From positions 1 to 39,780 of the forward strand of contig CAYFYB010000015.1 in assembly GCA_964347345.1 (NCBI GenBank): DNA of 39,780 bases, read 5' to 3'. The notes beneath the pieces are model-generated. The model ran no database searches. It saw only the letters and a program-made list of their open reading frames with translations, and was not told the DNA's origin. A program made the position numbers and the translations under genes. Within the stretch, counting starts at the first letter, position 1. Each line of letters starts with the position of its first letter. Origin of the DNA: JAJISG01 sp964347345. GTDB taxonomy: Archaea > Thermoplasmatota > Thermoplasmata > RBG-16-68-12 > JAJISG01. Below are positions 24,714 through 32,977 of this stretch, piece by piece.

Positions 24714-25574
24714 ATGGTCAAGGAGGTCTCGGGGGAGCGGGCGGTAGGCATGTCCCAGGTGGAGATGGTCGAAGGGCAGGCAGATTTGGCCCGCAGAATG
24801 CGCACGGTCACCCTTGCCGCCTACTTCACCACCCTTGTCCTGGCGGAGAGCATCGCGGCCTTCTGGGGCGGGCCCGAAGGGTTCGTGCTGGGCATGATCA
24901 TCCATGTCGTCCTCATGTTCACCCTCCTCATCCACTCCTCCATTCTTTCGGTGACCGACGAGCCGCTCTCGAGGTTCCTGGCCATCTTCTCCCTCACCCC
25001 CCTCATACGCATACTGAGCCTGGGTCTCCCCTTCACCCCCTTCTCGATAATCCAGTGGCTCCTTATCATATCCCTGCCGCTGGTGGCGGCAGGTGCTACC
25101 ATGAGCTATGTTATGAAGCTCAGGCTTGGCGACATCTTCCTTCGCCTGGGAAGCCTTCGGAACCTCCTTGTGCAAATACTTGTAGCTCTTTCGGGCCTGG
25201 CGCTCGGGGCCATCGAATACCTCATCCTTCTGCCCGAGGAGCCCTGGATCCCTGTCCTCACCGTGGAGGAAATCCTGCCCGCGGCCCTGGTGATAGGCCT
25301 CGCCTCGGGCCTGGCGGAGGAGCTGATCTTCAGGGGACTCCTGCTTCCCAACTCAGAGGCCGTTTTGGGCAGGCTCCCCGGCCTGATCTTCGTCTCCGTC
25401 CTCTTCGGGGCGATGCACATAGGCTTCCTGTCCGCCATAGACCTGATCTTCGTTTTCAGCGTGGGGTTCTACTTTGGCTTCGTGGTGCAGAGGACGAAAA
25501 GCCTGTACGGAGTCATCTTTGCCCACGGATTGGCCAACGTGGTCCTCTATCTAATCCTTCCCTTCTACTTCTAA
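24714..25574 (+). CDS. CPBP family intramembrane metalloprotease (CAAX protease-like)
   Basis: A 286-residue membrane protein with about eight segments. The abi/CPBP motifs are all present: EELIFRG (EExxxR), FGAMH (FxxxH) and HGLAN (HxxxN). These provide the intramembrane glutamate and histidine active site of CAAX prenyl endopeptidase-like proteases. In prokaryotes the substrates are mostly unknown. ATG 24714 is the longest start; ATG 24750 or 24765 are possible because a weak TATA-like CCCTTATGG overlaps 24714. Ends four bases before the convergent small membrane protein gene. Confidence 0.88.
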   Translation: MVKEVSGERAVGMSQVEMVEGQADLARRMRTVTLAAYFTTLVLAESIAAFWGGPEGFVLGMIIHVVLMFTLLIHSSILSVTDEPLSRFLAIFSLTPLIRILSLGLPFTPFSIIQWLLIISLPLVAAGATMSYVMKLRLGDIFLRLGSLRNLLVQILVALSGLALGAIEYLILLPEEPWIPVLTVEEILPAALVIGLASGLAEELIFRGLLLPNSEAVLGRLPGLIFVSVLFGAMHIGFLSAIDLIFVFSVGFYFGFVVQRTKSLYGVIFAHGLANVVLYLILPFYF

Positions 25575-25577
25575 AAC

Positions 25578-25832
25578 TCAGAGGACCTCCCACACCTTCA
25601 CGGCCACGATGACCGCGAAGACCACCAGGAGGGGGACAATGGGTATCACCACAAATCTGGAGAGGGACTCAAGCTTCCTACTCGCCTTCCCCGACTCCAC
25701 CTCTGCACTGGTCAGCTCCTTGGTTATCAGCAGGAAGATGAGGGTCACGACGGCGATGCCGCCCAGGGTTCCTGCTATGAGGGCCGCAACGACTGCACTG
25801 GAGATGGTGGAAATGGCAAAGGTGGTTATCAT
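25578..25832 (-). CDS. Small two-segment membrane protein
   Basis: An 84-residue protein with one hydrophobic segment at about 12-37 and a second at about 61-80, joined by a charged loop KELTSAEVESGKASRKLE. Function unknown; short two-segment proteins of this design recur in archaea. A TATA-like CTCTTAAGTA lies about 30 bases before ATG 25832, giving support for real transcription. Confidence 0.65.
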   Translation of the reverse strand: MITTFAISTISSAVVAALIAGTLGGIAVVTLIFLLITKELTSAEVESGKASRKLESLSRFVVIPIVPLLVVFAVIVAVKVWEVL

Positions 25833-25947
25833 CGCCCTAAGCGTAATGAGGCTCCCTTACTTAAGAGTTTCTCAGCCATTTCTAAAGAAAGAAACATGAG
25901 CCCTGGATTGTCGATTTGACCGATGTCTGTGTTCGGAGGGCGTCGGT

Positions 25948-27579
25948 CTAGGACCGCGTGAGGGCGATGTACAGCGTGACCGTGGAGTCTCCTCCCTGGT
26001 AGATGAGATGACTGTCCTCCACCAGTCGGCGGAAGACCTCGTGCTCTATTGCGAGGAAAGGCCGCGGGTGAACCTGTGCACCCCTCGTCCTCCAGTTCTC
26101 TTCCATCAAGAGGATGGAGTCTGGTGCCGGCCGCTCCCCCTGGTCAAGCCTTGAGGGTAGGGAGGAATCTGCCCTGACACTGAAGTACATGGACAGGACA
26201 CCCCCCATCCTCTGATCCGTCTGGGGGTTCACGGGAGCGGCCGCCGCCAACCACCCCATGGCTGCGAGCTCATAACCATAGGTGGTGTTCTGAACCTGCA
26301 GGGAGTCCTCGGTCCCATAGGCCAGAGGGAGGGTCGCCAGAAGGGAGGCGAGGGCCACGATAACCACCAGAGTCCTCCTGGCCTTGCTGAGTCGCGCTAC
26401 AAGAGCCGTGCCGATGGCAATGGCCAGCCCGTAGTCCATGAAGTCGACGGAGCGATACAGCAATACGTGTGAGAGAGGGTCCAGTCCCCTCAGCAGGGCG
26501 TAGAGGATGATGCCCAGGGGCACGAGGACTAGGGCGAGGATGGCCGTTTTGGCGGGTCCTCGCGACATCCTATGGAGGTTGATGCCCACCAAGGCGAGGA
26601 GGGCCAAGGGAAGGTAGGCCGCAGCTATGGCCAGGAGGAGAGGGGACGTGTTCAAGGTCCCGGGAAAGAGGGGCCTGTAATAGTTCGCCACAACTAGAAG
26701 GAAGGCCCCCACGATGGCGATGGCCTTCTGGTCCATCAGGCTAGGCAGCCTCCTGGACCTGGAAAGGGCGAACCACGGCCTCGCCCGCCTGTCAGAGGCC
26801 AGGAAGAGGCCAGCTGCGGCTACCAGGACGGCCGTGGACAGCAGCAGGGCGATTTCGTTGGGATTCCATACGGACGTAAAGAACTCCATCCTTACGGATA
26901 TGTAGTACCAGAGGCCGAGGGGAAAGAGGGCGGGACCGAGGAGGAGGTCCAGTCCCAGATTCCTCCAGGACCAGCGACCCGCCCAGTAGGCCTGGGCATT
27001 CTGAAGCAGGATGAGGAGGGTGACGAACCCGTACGCCATCATTGTGGAGAGGTGATGGATGAGAGGCAGGGCCAGGAGGATTACAGCAGCCAGTCCCCTC
27101 ATCTTCATGTTTTCCCGCCTCAGGAACAGGAGTACCAGCAGGGGCAGAAGCGCCAGGGCTAGCGCTTCCTTCATCAGGGTGCTGCTGACGTAGATGTACG
27201 GACCCAGGAGGCCTAGGACCAGAGCTGCGGAGACGGCGATTGCGACTTGGCGGGTGATGAGGTAGGCGAGGGCATAGAGGCCCAGGATCCCGATCAGGGA
27301 GATCAGAATGACCATGGGCACGGCCAGGGTGAGGGGTTCCAGGCCTGTAAGGGAGGAGGTCAGGGCTAGCAGCAGGGGCAGATAGGGCATCTTGATGTTG
27401 TATGCATTGGTCGAGGTCTCATCTAGCATCCACTGGCCTGACTGGACGATATCTCCAGCGATGGCCACCTGCGCGAAGCTGTCGATGTTGAAGGGCAGGG
27501 ACGAGAGCAGCAGCTGAATCAGGCGGAGAGCGGTGGCCACTGATAGCACCGATGCGATGGCGACGGCGTGGCCCCTCAA
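25948..27579 (-). CDS. Large multi-pass membrane protein, GT-C glycosyltransferase-like
   Basis: A 543-residue protein with about 11-13 hydrophobic segments and a soluble C-terminal part. The first outer loop has LPFNIDSFAQVAIAGDIV, an acidic loop placed as in GT-C glycosyltransferases of the STT3/PMT/ArnT kind, but I cannot confirm the family. The start is TTG 27579 overlapping the TGA stop of the FtsX-like gene (TTGA), so it is translated together with the transport genes. Its presence in the operon suggests a role on the same envelope substrate, which is inference. Stop is TAG. Confidence 0.65.
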   Translation of the reverse strand: MRGHAVAIASVLSVATALRLIQLLLSSLPFNIDSFAQVAIAGDIVQSGQWMLDETSTNAYNIKMPYLPLLLALTSSLTGLEPLTLAVPMVILISLIGILGLYALAYLITRQVAIAVSAALVLGLLGPYIYVSSTLMKEALALALLPLLVLLFLRRENMKMRGLAAVILLALPLIHHLSTMMAYGFVTLLILLQNAQAYWAGRWSWRNLGLDLLLGPALFPLGLWYYISVRMEFFTSVWNPNEIALLLSTAVLVAAAGLFLASDRRARPWFALSRSRRLPSLMDQKAIAIVGAFLLVVANYYRPLFPGTLNTSPLLLAIAAAYLPLALLALVGINLHRMSRGPAKTAILALVLVPLGIILYALLRGLDPLSHVLLYRSVDFMDYGLAIAIGTALVARLSKARRTLVVIVALASLLATLPLAYGTEDSLQVQNTTYGYELAAMGWLAAAAPVNPQTDQRMGGVLSMYFSVRADSSLPSRLDQGERPAPDSILLMEENWRTRGAQVHPRPFLAIEHEVFRRLVEDSHLIYQGGDSTVTLYIALTRS

Positions 27580-28766
27580 CTACCCCCCACCTCCCCCGCC
27601 TCGAGTCTGAGTTCCGCTGGTTCGTAGAGCAGGTCCCGGGGTCTCTGTTTGAGGAGGAAAAGGAGGCTGAGAAGCACTGCTGCTAAGAGGGCGGCGCCGT
27701 AGAGGGCGATGAGGGCAAGCGCCCCCAGCAGGTCCATTTCATACCTCAGGGTGTGCCCAAAGAGGGCGAAGCTGCTGGTGGCCTCCAAGAGCGACCCCAC
27801 GACGACGCCGAGGGTAAGGCCCAGGACTCCCGCCGCCAGTCCTCCACCCAGAACCTTCCTGCCGTAGGCAGCGAAGAGGGCCCCGAACATGCCTCCCAAT
27901 GCCATGATCAGACCCACGTTCCTCCGGTTTTCCACCAGGAAGCGCACCAGGGAGGAGGCCAGAATGAGGAGGAAGAGGGCGAACGTTAGCCCTTGCATTC
28001 CCACGACCAGAACGCGCAGACTGTTGCCGCTGTACTGGGCGAAGGAACTGATGTAGCTACGGCCGAGTTCTCTCCCCAGCTCCGGCCTGGTCAGGATGAG
28101 GGCACCTATCCGATCGTCCACCACCTTACCTTCCTCCACCCGGAGGCTGCTACGACCGTCACCCACGAGCACGTCGGCCCCCCTGGCCACCAGGTAGTCC
28201 AGAAGTTCCTCCCCGTCAGCCCTGACCCTGATGAGGGTGATGGACTGGGCACCGATGCCAGCGAGGAGCCTCGCTCGGGGAAGGTCGATGATGAGTTCGT
28301 CTGCCGCTGTCTCGCCGATCAAGACACCATCCACCACCGCTTCCATGAGAAGGGGACGCGTAGAGCCTGGGATCAGAAGGTAGTCCCCGAGGCCGACGGA
28401 GAGGTCATCCGCCAGCCGACTACCTAGGAGGAGGAACTCCGGCCCCAGGGACAGGTCCAGAGGAATGCCCTCCAGCTCGAGGAAGCCCTCCGCCTCCACC
28501 CCCCTCAGTACGAGGGGCCTCTTCCCTATGGCCACGAAGGCGTAGACCTCAGGGCTGACGGCCGTGGCCCAGTTTTGGTTTCGCAGCTCCTCCACGAAGC
28601 CGTAGGTCAGTGAAAAGCTCCTCGAGGACTGGCTCACGACGTACACCCCCTCCCCGAAGAAGATCTCCTCTGGCGTCCGGGCTAGGGAGTCGTATAAAGG
28701 AAGGGCGGTCGAGAGGAGGGCGGCACTGAGGACGAGGATGAGGAAGAGCTCAGTTCTTGGCTTCAT
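27576..28766 (-). CDS. FtsX/MacB-like ABC transporter permease (second)
   Basis: A 396-residue permease with one N-terminal membrane segment (FLILVLSAALLSTALPLYDSL), a large extracytoplasmic domain of about 230 residues, and three C-terminal segments. This is the FtsX/MacB arrangement used for extracting or exporting lipoproteins, lipids or peptides. ATG 28766 gives MKPRTELFLI; its first 17 bases overlap the end of the partner permease. The longer frame upstream to 28931 is only out-of-frame reading of that partner. Forms a pair with the next gene and probably uses the divergent ATPase. Confidence 0.85.
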   Translation of the reverse strand: MKPRTELFLILVLSAALLSTALPLYDSLARTPEEIFFGEGVYVVSQSSRSFSLTYGFVEELRNQNWATAVSPEVYAFVAIGKRPLVLRGVEAEGFLELEGIPLDLSLGPEFLLLGSRLADDLSVGLGDYLLIPGSTRPLLMEAVVDGVLIGETAADELIIDLPRARLLAGIGAQSITLIRVRADGEELLDYLVARGADVLVGDGRSSLRVEEGKVVDDRIGALILTRPELGRELGRSYISSFAQYSGNSLRVLVVGMQGLTFALFLLILASSLVRFLVENRRNVGLIMALGGMFGALFAAYGRKVLGGGLAAGVLGLTLGVVVGSLLEATSSFALFGHTLRYEMDLLGALALIALYGAALLAAVLLSLLFLLKQRPRDLLYEPAELRLEAGEVGGS

Positions 28767-29802
28767 GGGTGAGCCTCCTGAGGGCATAGAGGATGCTGGA
28801 AGTGCCCCCCGCCAGTCCCGCGAAGAGGGATGACAGGAGGGGGATGAGGACTCCTGCCGGAGTGACCTGAGGCCGGATGACGGTAGTGAGCCCGAAGAAG
28901 GGGGAGAAGGAGACGAGGCCGTTGGCGACAACGATGCCCATGGAGATTCCGAGGATGGTGCCGGCGGAAAGGATGAAAGCCATCTGAAGGCCGTAGAGCT
29001 TCAGAAAGTCCCGACCTCCCATGCCCAGGGCTCGAAGGGTTTCAATCTCCCTTCTCCTGTACCGGACCTCCAGCGACAGCAGGCTGAAGGCCAGGGCAGC
29101 GATGGCGATGGAGCTGGCAACAACGATGCTGAAGACAATTCGTCTAGCTTCCTCCAGCCCGAGGAGGAAGAAATCCCCCGCGGAAGTGAGGGAGAGGACA
29201 GTGAGCCCTTGGCCTTCCAGATCCAGGGCACTTTTCCTCTCGTTGACCAGAGCGAAGTTGTGAGCCGCTGAGGCCGACGGGAACAGCTCCCGCAGGTCGC
29301 CCTCTGAGACTAGGACCCACCCCTCCGGGAGGGGGACTGCTGGCTTCAGAAAGCCCGCGAATACGAGCGTTCCCTCCTTCTCTGCAGATGCTAAGTTTAC
29401 GACCTGACCCTCTTCGATGCCTAGCTTACCCGCGAAGGTTGGGGTCAGGAAGGCCTCACGGGCTTGAGGCCCTTTGCTGAGGGAGAGGATCCCGAGGTCT
29501 GAGATGGAGAAGAGTCTGACATGGAAGGTGGAGTTCTCCACGCGAAGGGTTGCCGTTTCAAGCCTGCCTAGGGCGGAGCCCCCGCCAAGATGCACCTGCT
29601 CTCCCAGTGGTTCAAGCTCAGGGAAGGACCCTCTGTAGGCGAGGAAGGGGCCGGTCTCAATCCTGGCGAGGACGCTACTGCTGCCCTCTGCCAGCCCATC
29701 CAGGAGGACCATGGCCCCGGAGGAGTACATGGCACATACGGCGATGCCAAGGATGGTGGCCGACACTCGCCAGTTGAACCGCGTCGCCAGCTTGAGAAGA
29801 AT
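28750..29802 (-). CDS. FtsX/MacB-like ABC transporter permease (first), unusual start
   Basis: A permease of about 350 residues: an N-terminal segment (ATILGIAVCAMYSSGAMVLL), an extracytoplasmic domain, and the conserved FtsX-domain core with SIAIAALAFSLLSLEVRYRRREIETLRALGMGGRDFLKLYG split between segments two and three. The frame opens with GTG 29874, but that start would lie past the divergent ATPase start and upstream of the TATA-like box at 29854-29843. No ATG, GTG or TTG follows until GTG 29769. ATT 29802 stands six bases after GGAGGAGAT and gives ILLKLATRFNWRVSAT, the normal length of an FtsX N-terminus, so I place the start there with low certainty. CTG 29790 is another option. Confidence 0.8.
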   Translation of the reverse strand: MLLKLATRFNWRVSATILGIAVCAMYSSGAMVLLDGLAEGSSSVLARIETGPFLAYRGSFPELEPLGEQVHLGGGSALGRLETATLRVENSTFHVRLFSISDLGILSLSKGPQAREAFLTPTFAGKLGIEEGQVVNLASAEKEGTLVFAGFLKPAVPLPEGWVLVSEGDLRELFPSASAAHNFALVNERKSALDLEGQGLTVLSLTSAGDFFLLGLEEARRIVFSIVVASSIAIAALAFSLLSLEVRYRRREIETLRALGMGGRDFLKLYGLQMAFILSAGTILGISMGIVVANGLVSFSPFFGLTTVIRPQVTPAGVLIPLLSSLFAGLAGGTSSILYALRRLTHEAKN

Positions 29803-29842
29803 ACTTCCATCTCCTCCAGCGTCTGCTAGGTGAAGATTCTTA

Positions 29843-29854
29843 GCATAATTATCC
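29843..29854. promoter_or_regulatory. Shared, near-palindromic TATA-like element between divergent transporter genes
   Basis: The sequence GCATAATTATCC reads TATA-like on both strands. It lies about 45 bases before the proposed minus-strand permease start and 18 bases before the plus-strand ATPase ATG, so it could serve both directions and hold the ABC parts in balance. Confidence 0.4.
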
Positions 29855-29867
29855 TTAACGGAGGGCG

Positions 29868-30527
29868 ATGACACCCCTCCTCGAGGCCAGGGACCTGTGG
29901 AAGAGCTATGATGGCCGGGTTCAGGTGCTGAGGGGTGCCCACTTGGAGCTTGACCGTGGTGAGGCCACGTTGGTCTGGGGGAGGAACGGCAGCGGGAAGA
30001 CGACGCTCCTGAACCTCGTTGGCTGCCTGGACCTTCCTGACAGGGGTAGCATCCTCTTGGAGGGCCGGGACGTCAGCTCTCTGGCGGCCAGGGAAAGGGC
30101 CCGAATCCGTCTGAACCGCCTCGGCTTCATATTCCAGGATCACAACTTGCTCGAGGAGCTAACCGTGAGACAGAACATACTGCTTCCCCTCAAGCTCAGT
30201 CACGCCTCGGAGGCTGAGGTGAGGGTGGAGGAGCTTCTGAGAAGGTTCGAGATAGAAGATCTGGCGGAGAGGATGCCGGGGGAGATCAGCATGGGCGAGA
30301 GCCAGAAGGTGGCTGTTGCCCGAGCCCTGGCCAACACGCCGCCTTTTCTGCTCGCAGATGAGCCAACGGCATCCCTGGACGAGGAGAGTGCCATGGACCT
30401 TCTCCGTATGCTGGAAGGGCTCCGAAAGGAGGGCAAAGCCATCCTCATGGCGTCCCACGATTCCCTCGCTTTGGACATGGGCTGGCGAAAATTCAGGCTC
30501 CACGACGGCCAGCTCGAACCTCTCTAG
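29868..30527 (+). CDS. ABC transporter ATP-binding protein, LolD/MacB-like
   Basis: A 219-residue ATPase. Walker A GRNGSGKTT, Q-loop FIFQDHNLLEELTV, Walker B FLLADEPTASLD and switch His in MASHDS match the LolD/FtsE/MacB group that pairs with FtsX-type permeases. The signature is degenerate: ISMGESQKVAVARAL, where Ser-Met-Gly-Glu replaces the usual LSGGQ core. ATG 29868 has GGAGGG seven bases upstream. It is divergent from, and probably partner to, the two permeases on the minus strand. Confidence 0.88.
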   Translation: MTPLLEARDLWKSYDGRVQVLRGAHLELDRGEATLVWGRNGSGKTTLLNLVGCLDLPDRGSILLEGRDVSSLAARERARIRLNRLGFIFQDHNLLEELTVRQNILLPLKLSHASEAEVRVEELLRRFEIEDLAERMPGEISMGESQKVAVARALANTPPFLLADEPTASLDEESAMDLLRMLEGLRKEGKAILMASHDSLALDMGWRKFRLHDGQLEPL

Positions 30528-30633
30528 CACCGGGCAGATGTGTGCCGCCGTCGGAAGTCCCTCGCACTCCCCGAAAAAGTATCACGTAGCGGGCCGGCTA
30601 CAAGATTTTAAGCCGGGCCAGTATCCCCCAGCG

Positions 30634-30969
30634 ATGGCAACGATATCTTGGTCCGACTTCGAGAAGGTGGACATGAGGGTCGGGAGGGTTGTGGACGTCC
30701 AGGAGTTCCCCGAGTCCAGGAGGCCCTCTTACAAGATGTGGATCGACTTCGGTCCCCTGGGCATCAAGAAGTCCTCCGCCGCTGTCAAGGAGTGGTACTC
30801 CATAAAGGACCTTCTGGGCCGTCAGGTGGTTGCAGTGGTGAACTTTGGGGCGAAGCAGATAGCCAACTTCCTCTCAGAGGTCCTGGTTCTGGGGGCGGTA
30901 GAGTCCGATGGCACCGTGGTCCTCCTGAGTCCGGACTGGGAGAGCAAGCTGGGATCGCGGGTAGCTTAG
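30634..30969 (+). CDS. csaA: CsaA-like tRNA-binding domain protein
   Basis: A 111-residue OB-fold protein of the EMAP/CsaA tRNA-binding type. The characteristic line is FEKVDMRVGRVVDVQEFPESR, followed by GIKKSSAAVKE, GRQVVAVVNFGAKQIANFLSEVLVLG, which is close to complete CsaA. Members bind tRNA and have been linked with chaperone or export activity in bacteria. ATG 30634 lies about 27 bases after AGATTTTAAG, a good TATA-like box, so the message is probably leaderless. Upstream in-frame sequence is antisense or intergenic. Confidence 0.9.
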   Translation: MATISWSDFEKVDMRVGRVVDVQEFPESRRPSYKMWIDFGPLGIKKSSAAVKEWYSIKDLLGRQVVAVVNFGAKQIANFLSEVLVLGAVESDGTVVLLSPDWESKLGSRVA

Positions 30970-30989
30970 GGCCGAGGGAGGCGTGAGCA

Positions 30990-31011
30990 TTCGGCTTGCG
31001 GTTGAGCCGAA
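30990..31011. repeat. Inverted repeat 1 upstream of citrate synthase
   Basis: TTCGGCT, eight bases, AGCCGAA: perfect seven-base arms, 20 bases after the csaA stop. It may end the csaA message as a hairpin or bind a regulator. Confidence 0.45.
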
Positions 31012-31048
31012 GGTCGGTAACTTGGAAGGAGAACCCATGCTCCCCTTG

Positions 31049-31065
31049 CCGTATGTACTATACGG
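31049..31065. repeat. Inverted repeat 2, possible operator of citrate synthase
   Basis: CCGTAT, GTACT, ATACGG: perfect six-base arms, ending about ten bases before the TATA-like box. Its place just upstream of the promoter is typical for an activator or a repressor touching the BRE. Confidence 0.45.
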
Positions 31066-31074
31066 GCGAAAAAC

Positions 31075-31084
31075 CCATTTATAG
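31075..31084 (+). promoter_or_regulatory. TATA-like box of citrate synthase
   Basis: CATTTATAGT, followed within three bases by CGACGTTTGTCG (31087-31098), another short dyad. A transcript starting about 25 bases on would have a leader of roughly 50 bases before ATG 31153, unusual in a window where most genes look leaderless. Confidence 0.5.
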
Positions 31085-31114
31085 TTCGACGTTTGTCGTT
31101 GCATTCATGAGCTG

Positions 31115-31153
31115 ATGGCAGAGGCCATCTCAATCAAAGGTTGGTGGGCGTAA
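31115..31153 (+). CDS. Possible 12-residue leader peptide of citrate synthase
   Basis: ATG 31115 opens MAEAISIKGWWA, ending in TAA whose last A is the first base of the citrate synthase ATG (TAATG). It contains two adjacent Trp codons and overlaps a hairpin with arms GATGGC/GCCATC at 31114-31129. This could couple or attenuate translation of citrate synthase. A 12-codon frame can also arise by chance. Confidence 0.3.
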   Translation: MAEAISIKGWWA

Positions 31154-32271
31154 TGCAGATTGCCAAGGGGTTGGCCGGGATAATTGTTGATGAGTCGCGA
31201 AACTCGCATGTAGACGGAGAGAAAGGAGTGCTGATCTACAGGGGATACGACATCCACGATCTTGCTAAGTACTCGACTTTCGAGGAGACGGTATACCTCC
31301 TGTGGAACGGTCGACTGCCAAAGAAGCAGGAACTGGCCGACTTCGGCAGGCGGATGGCCGAGCACAGGTCACTCGCCAGCGAGGTCCTGGAGTGCATGGC
31401 CCACTGGCGCAAGGACGCGCTGCCCATGGACGTGCTGCGGTCAGCGGTATCCCTCCTGGGAGCCTCAGCGAAACAGCCTGAGGCACCGAGCAAGGAAGAA
31501 CAGGTTGAGACTGCCCTGCAGCTTACCGCCGCCTTCGCATCTATCATTGCGACTTGGGACAGGTTGAGGAATGGAAAGGAGTACGTGGAGCCGAACATGG
31601 ACCTCAGCCATGCCGCAAACTTCCTCTGGATGCTCCGTGGTGAAGTGCCTAACGAGACCGCGGCAAGGGTCATGGACATGGCCCTGGTCCTTCATGCGGA
31701 TCACGGCTTTAATGCCTCCACGTTCTCCGCCAGGGTGACCGCCTCAACCCTCTCGGATGTCTACTCCGCGGTGACGTCGGCCATCGGCACTCTGAAGGGA
31801 CCCCTTCACGGCGGGGCCAACATGCGGGTGATGCAGATGCTCAAGGAGATAGGCAGCCCCGACAAGGCGGAGGCCTATGTCATGGACCTTCTCGCCCGCA
31901 AGCAGAGGGTTATGGGCTTCGGCCACCGCGTCTACAAGACTGTGGACCCCAGGGCCGAGGAGCTCATGCACGTTTCCGAAGATCTGGGGAAGGCCGCGAA
32001 GGAAACCAGGTGGTACCAGATATCCAGGGTCATCGAGGACGTCATGATGAGGGAGAGAGGCCTCAACGCCAACGTGGACTTCTACTCGGCTTCCACATAC
32101 TACACCCTAGGCATCCCCATCGACCTCTTCACCCCCATCTTCGCAGTGTCTAGGATATCCGGATGGCTGGCGCACATCATGGAGCAGCTGGCGGACAACA
32201 TGCTCATCCGACCGCGGGCCCAATACATGGGGGAGAAGGGCCTCAAGTACGTGCCCATCGAGAAGCGCTGA
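31153..32271 (+). CDS. gltA: Citrate synthase (type II-like, citrate/2-methylcitrate synthase family)
   Basis: A 372-residue enzyme joining acetyl-CoA (or a relative) with oxaloacetate at the entry of the TCA cycle. It begins GLAGIIVDESRNSHVDGEKGVLIYRGYDI, in pieces typical of archaeal and Gram-positive short citrate synthases. The catalytic residues are seen as His in LHADHGFNAST, His in GPLHGGANM with GFGHRVYK following, and Asp in NVDFYSAS. The length matches the short, dimeric group. ATG 31153 is preceded by GGTTGGTGG; TTG 31141 is an in-frame alternative. No other TCA gene is near. Confidence 0.95.
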   Translation: MQIAKGLAGIIVDESRNSHVDGEKGVLIYRGYDIHDLAKYSTFEETVYLLWNGRLPKKQELADFGRRMAEHRSLASEVLECMAHWRKDALPMDVLRSAVSLLGASAKQPEAPSKEEQVETALQLTAAFASIIATWDRLRNGKEYVEPNMDLSHAANFLWMLRGEVPNETAARVMDMALVLHADHGFNASTFSARVTASTLSDVYSAVTSAIGTLKGPLHGGANMRVMQMLKEIGSPDKAEAYVMDLLARKQRVMGFGHRVYKTVDPRAEELMHVSEDLGKAAKETRWYQISRVIEDVMMRERGLNANVDFYSASTYYTLGIPIDLFTPIFAVSRISGWLAHIMEQLADNMLIRPRAQYMGEKGLKYVPIEKR

Positions 32272-32373
32272 AGCCGTAGATGGTTCTTCCACTCTCCCGA
32301 GGATGGGAGCAGCTTCACCCAGCGTCATCGAAGGTGAGGGGCCGTCCTCGTTCTAACCTGTCTCCCCGACCTC

Positions 32374-32967
32374 CTATGGGGGAACGGTGGAGGGCTGCTC
32401 CCTGACTAGGTTCCAAAGGAGGCTCAGGACTAGGGCGACGATGGCCGCTGGCATAAACCACTGGATGAGGGCCACGAAGCTCGCTGTGAAGGCAGCACCC
32501 AAGAGGATGGCGAGGCTAGGCGTGCAGCAGGCAAACCCGGTGAGGAAGGCGGGGACGCTGGCTGCGATGCCCGACACGGATTGACTCAGCCCACAGGCCT
32601 TTGCCCGGGTGTAGCTTCGGACCAGGGTGGAGATGTTGAGGCCCAGCAGGAGCCCCAAGAAGGCGCCCAGGAGCAGGTTGGGCACGGCAAGGAAGATGGC
32701 GAAGCCCTCGAAGGGATGGAAGACTGCGATGGGTTCGAAGTTGTAAGGCGCCCGTTCCCTCCACAGGTTCTCCAGGGAAACGAAGGAGACGATCCCCCTC
32801 CCGGGGAAGGGGGTGGAACCAGGCCTGATGATGATGTGGCCGATGGAGTACAGGTAGAGCAGGGCATAGGCGAGGCCTGAAAGGAGGGCGATGCGACGGA
32901 GCCCGGGCGTGGCGAGGGAGTCCTTCAATCGCTGCCACGCCTTGCGAAACGGGGGACGGAAGTTCAT
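32374..32967 (-). CDS. Hypothetical membrane protein with Cys-Cys motif
   Basis: A 197-residue protein with about five hydrophobic segments. The most notable part is PAFLTGFACCTPSLAILLGAAF, a vicinal Cys pair followed by Thr-Pro inside or at the edge of a membrane segment, which recalls redox-active or metal-binding membrane proteins. I do not recognise a named family. It lies ten bases downstream of the DUF3179 gene on the same strand, so both are likely made together and may share an envelope redox role (inference). Stop is TAG. Confidence 0.75.
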   Translation of the reverse strand: MNFRPPFRKAWQRLKDSLATPGLRRIALLSGLAYALLYLYSIGHIIIRPGSTPFPGRGIVSFVSLENLWRERAPYNFEPIAVFHPFEGFAIFLAVPNLLLGAFLGLLLGLNISTLVRSYTRAKACGLSQSVSGIAASVPAFLTGFACCTPSLAILLGAAFTASFVALIQWFMPAAIVALVLSLLWNLVREQPSTVPP

Positions 32968-32977
32968 TCGACCTTCC

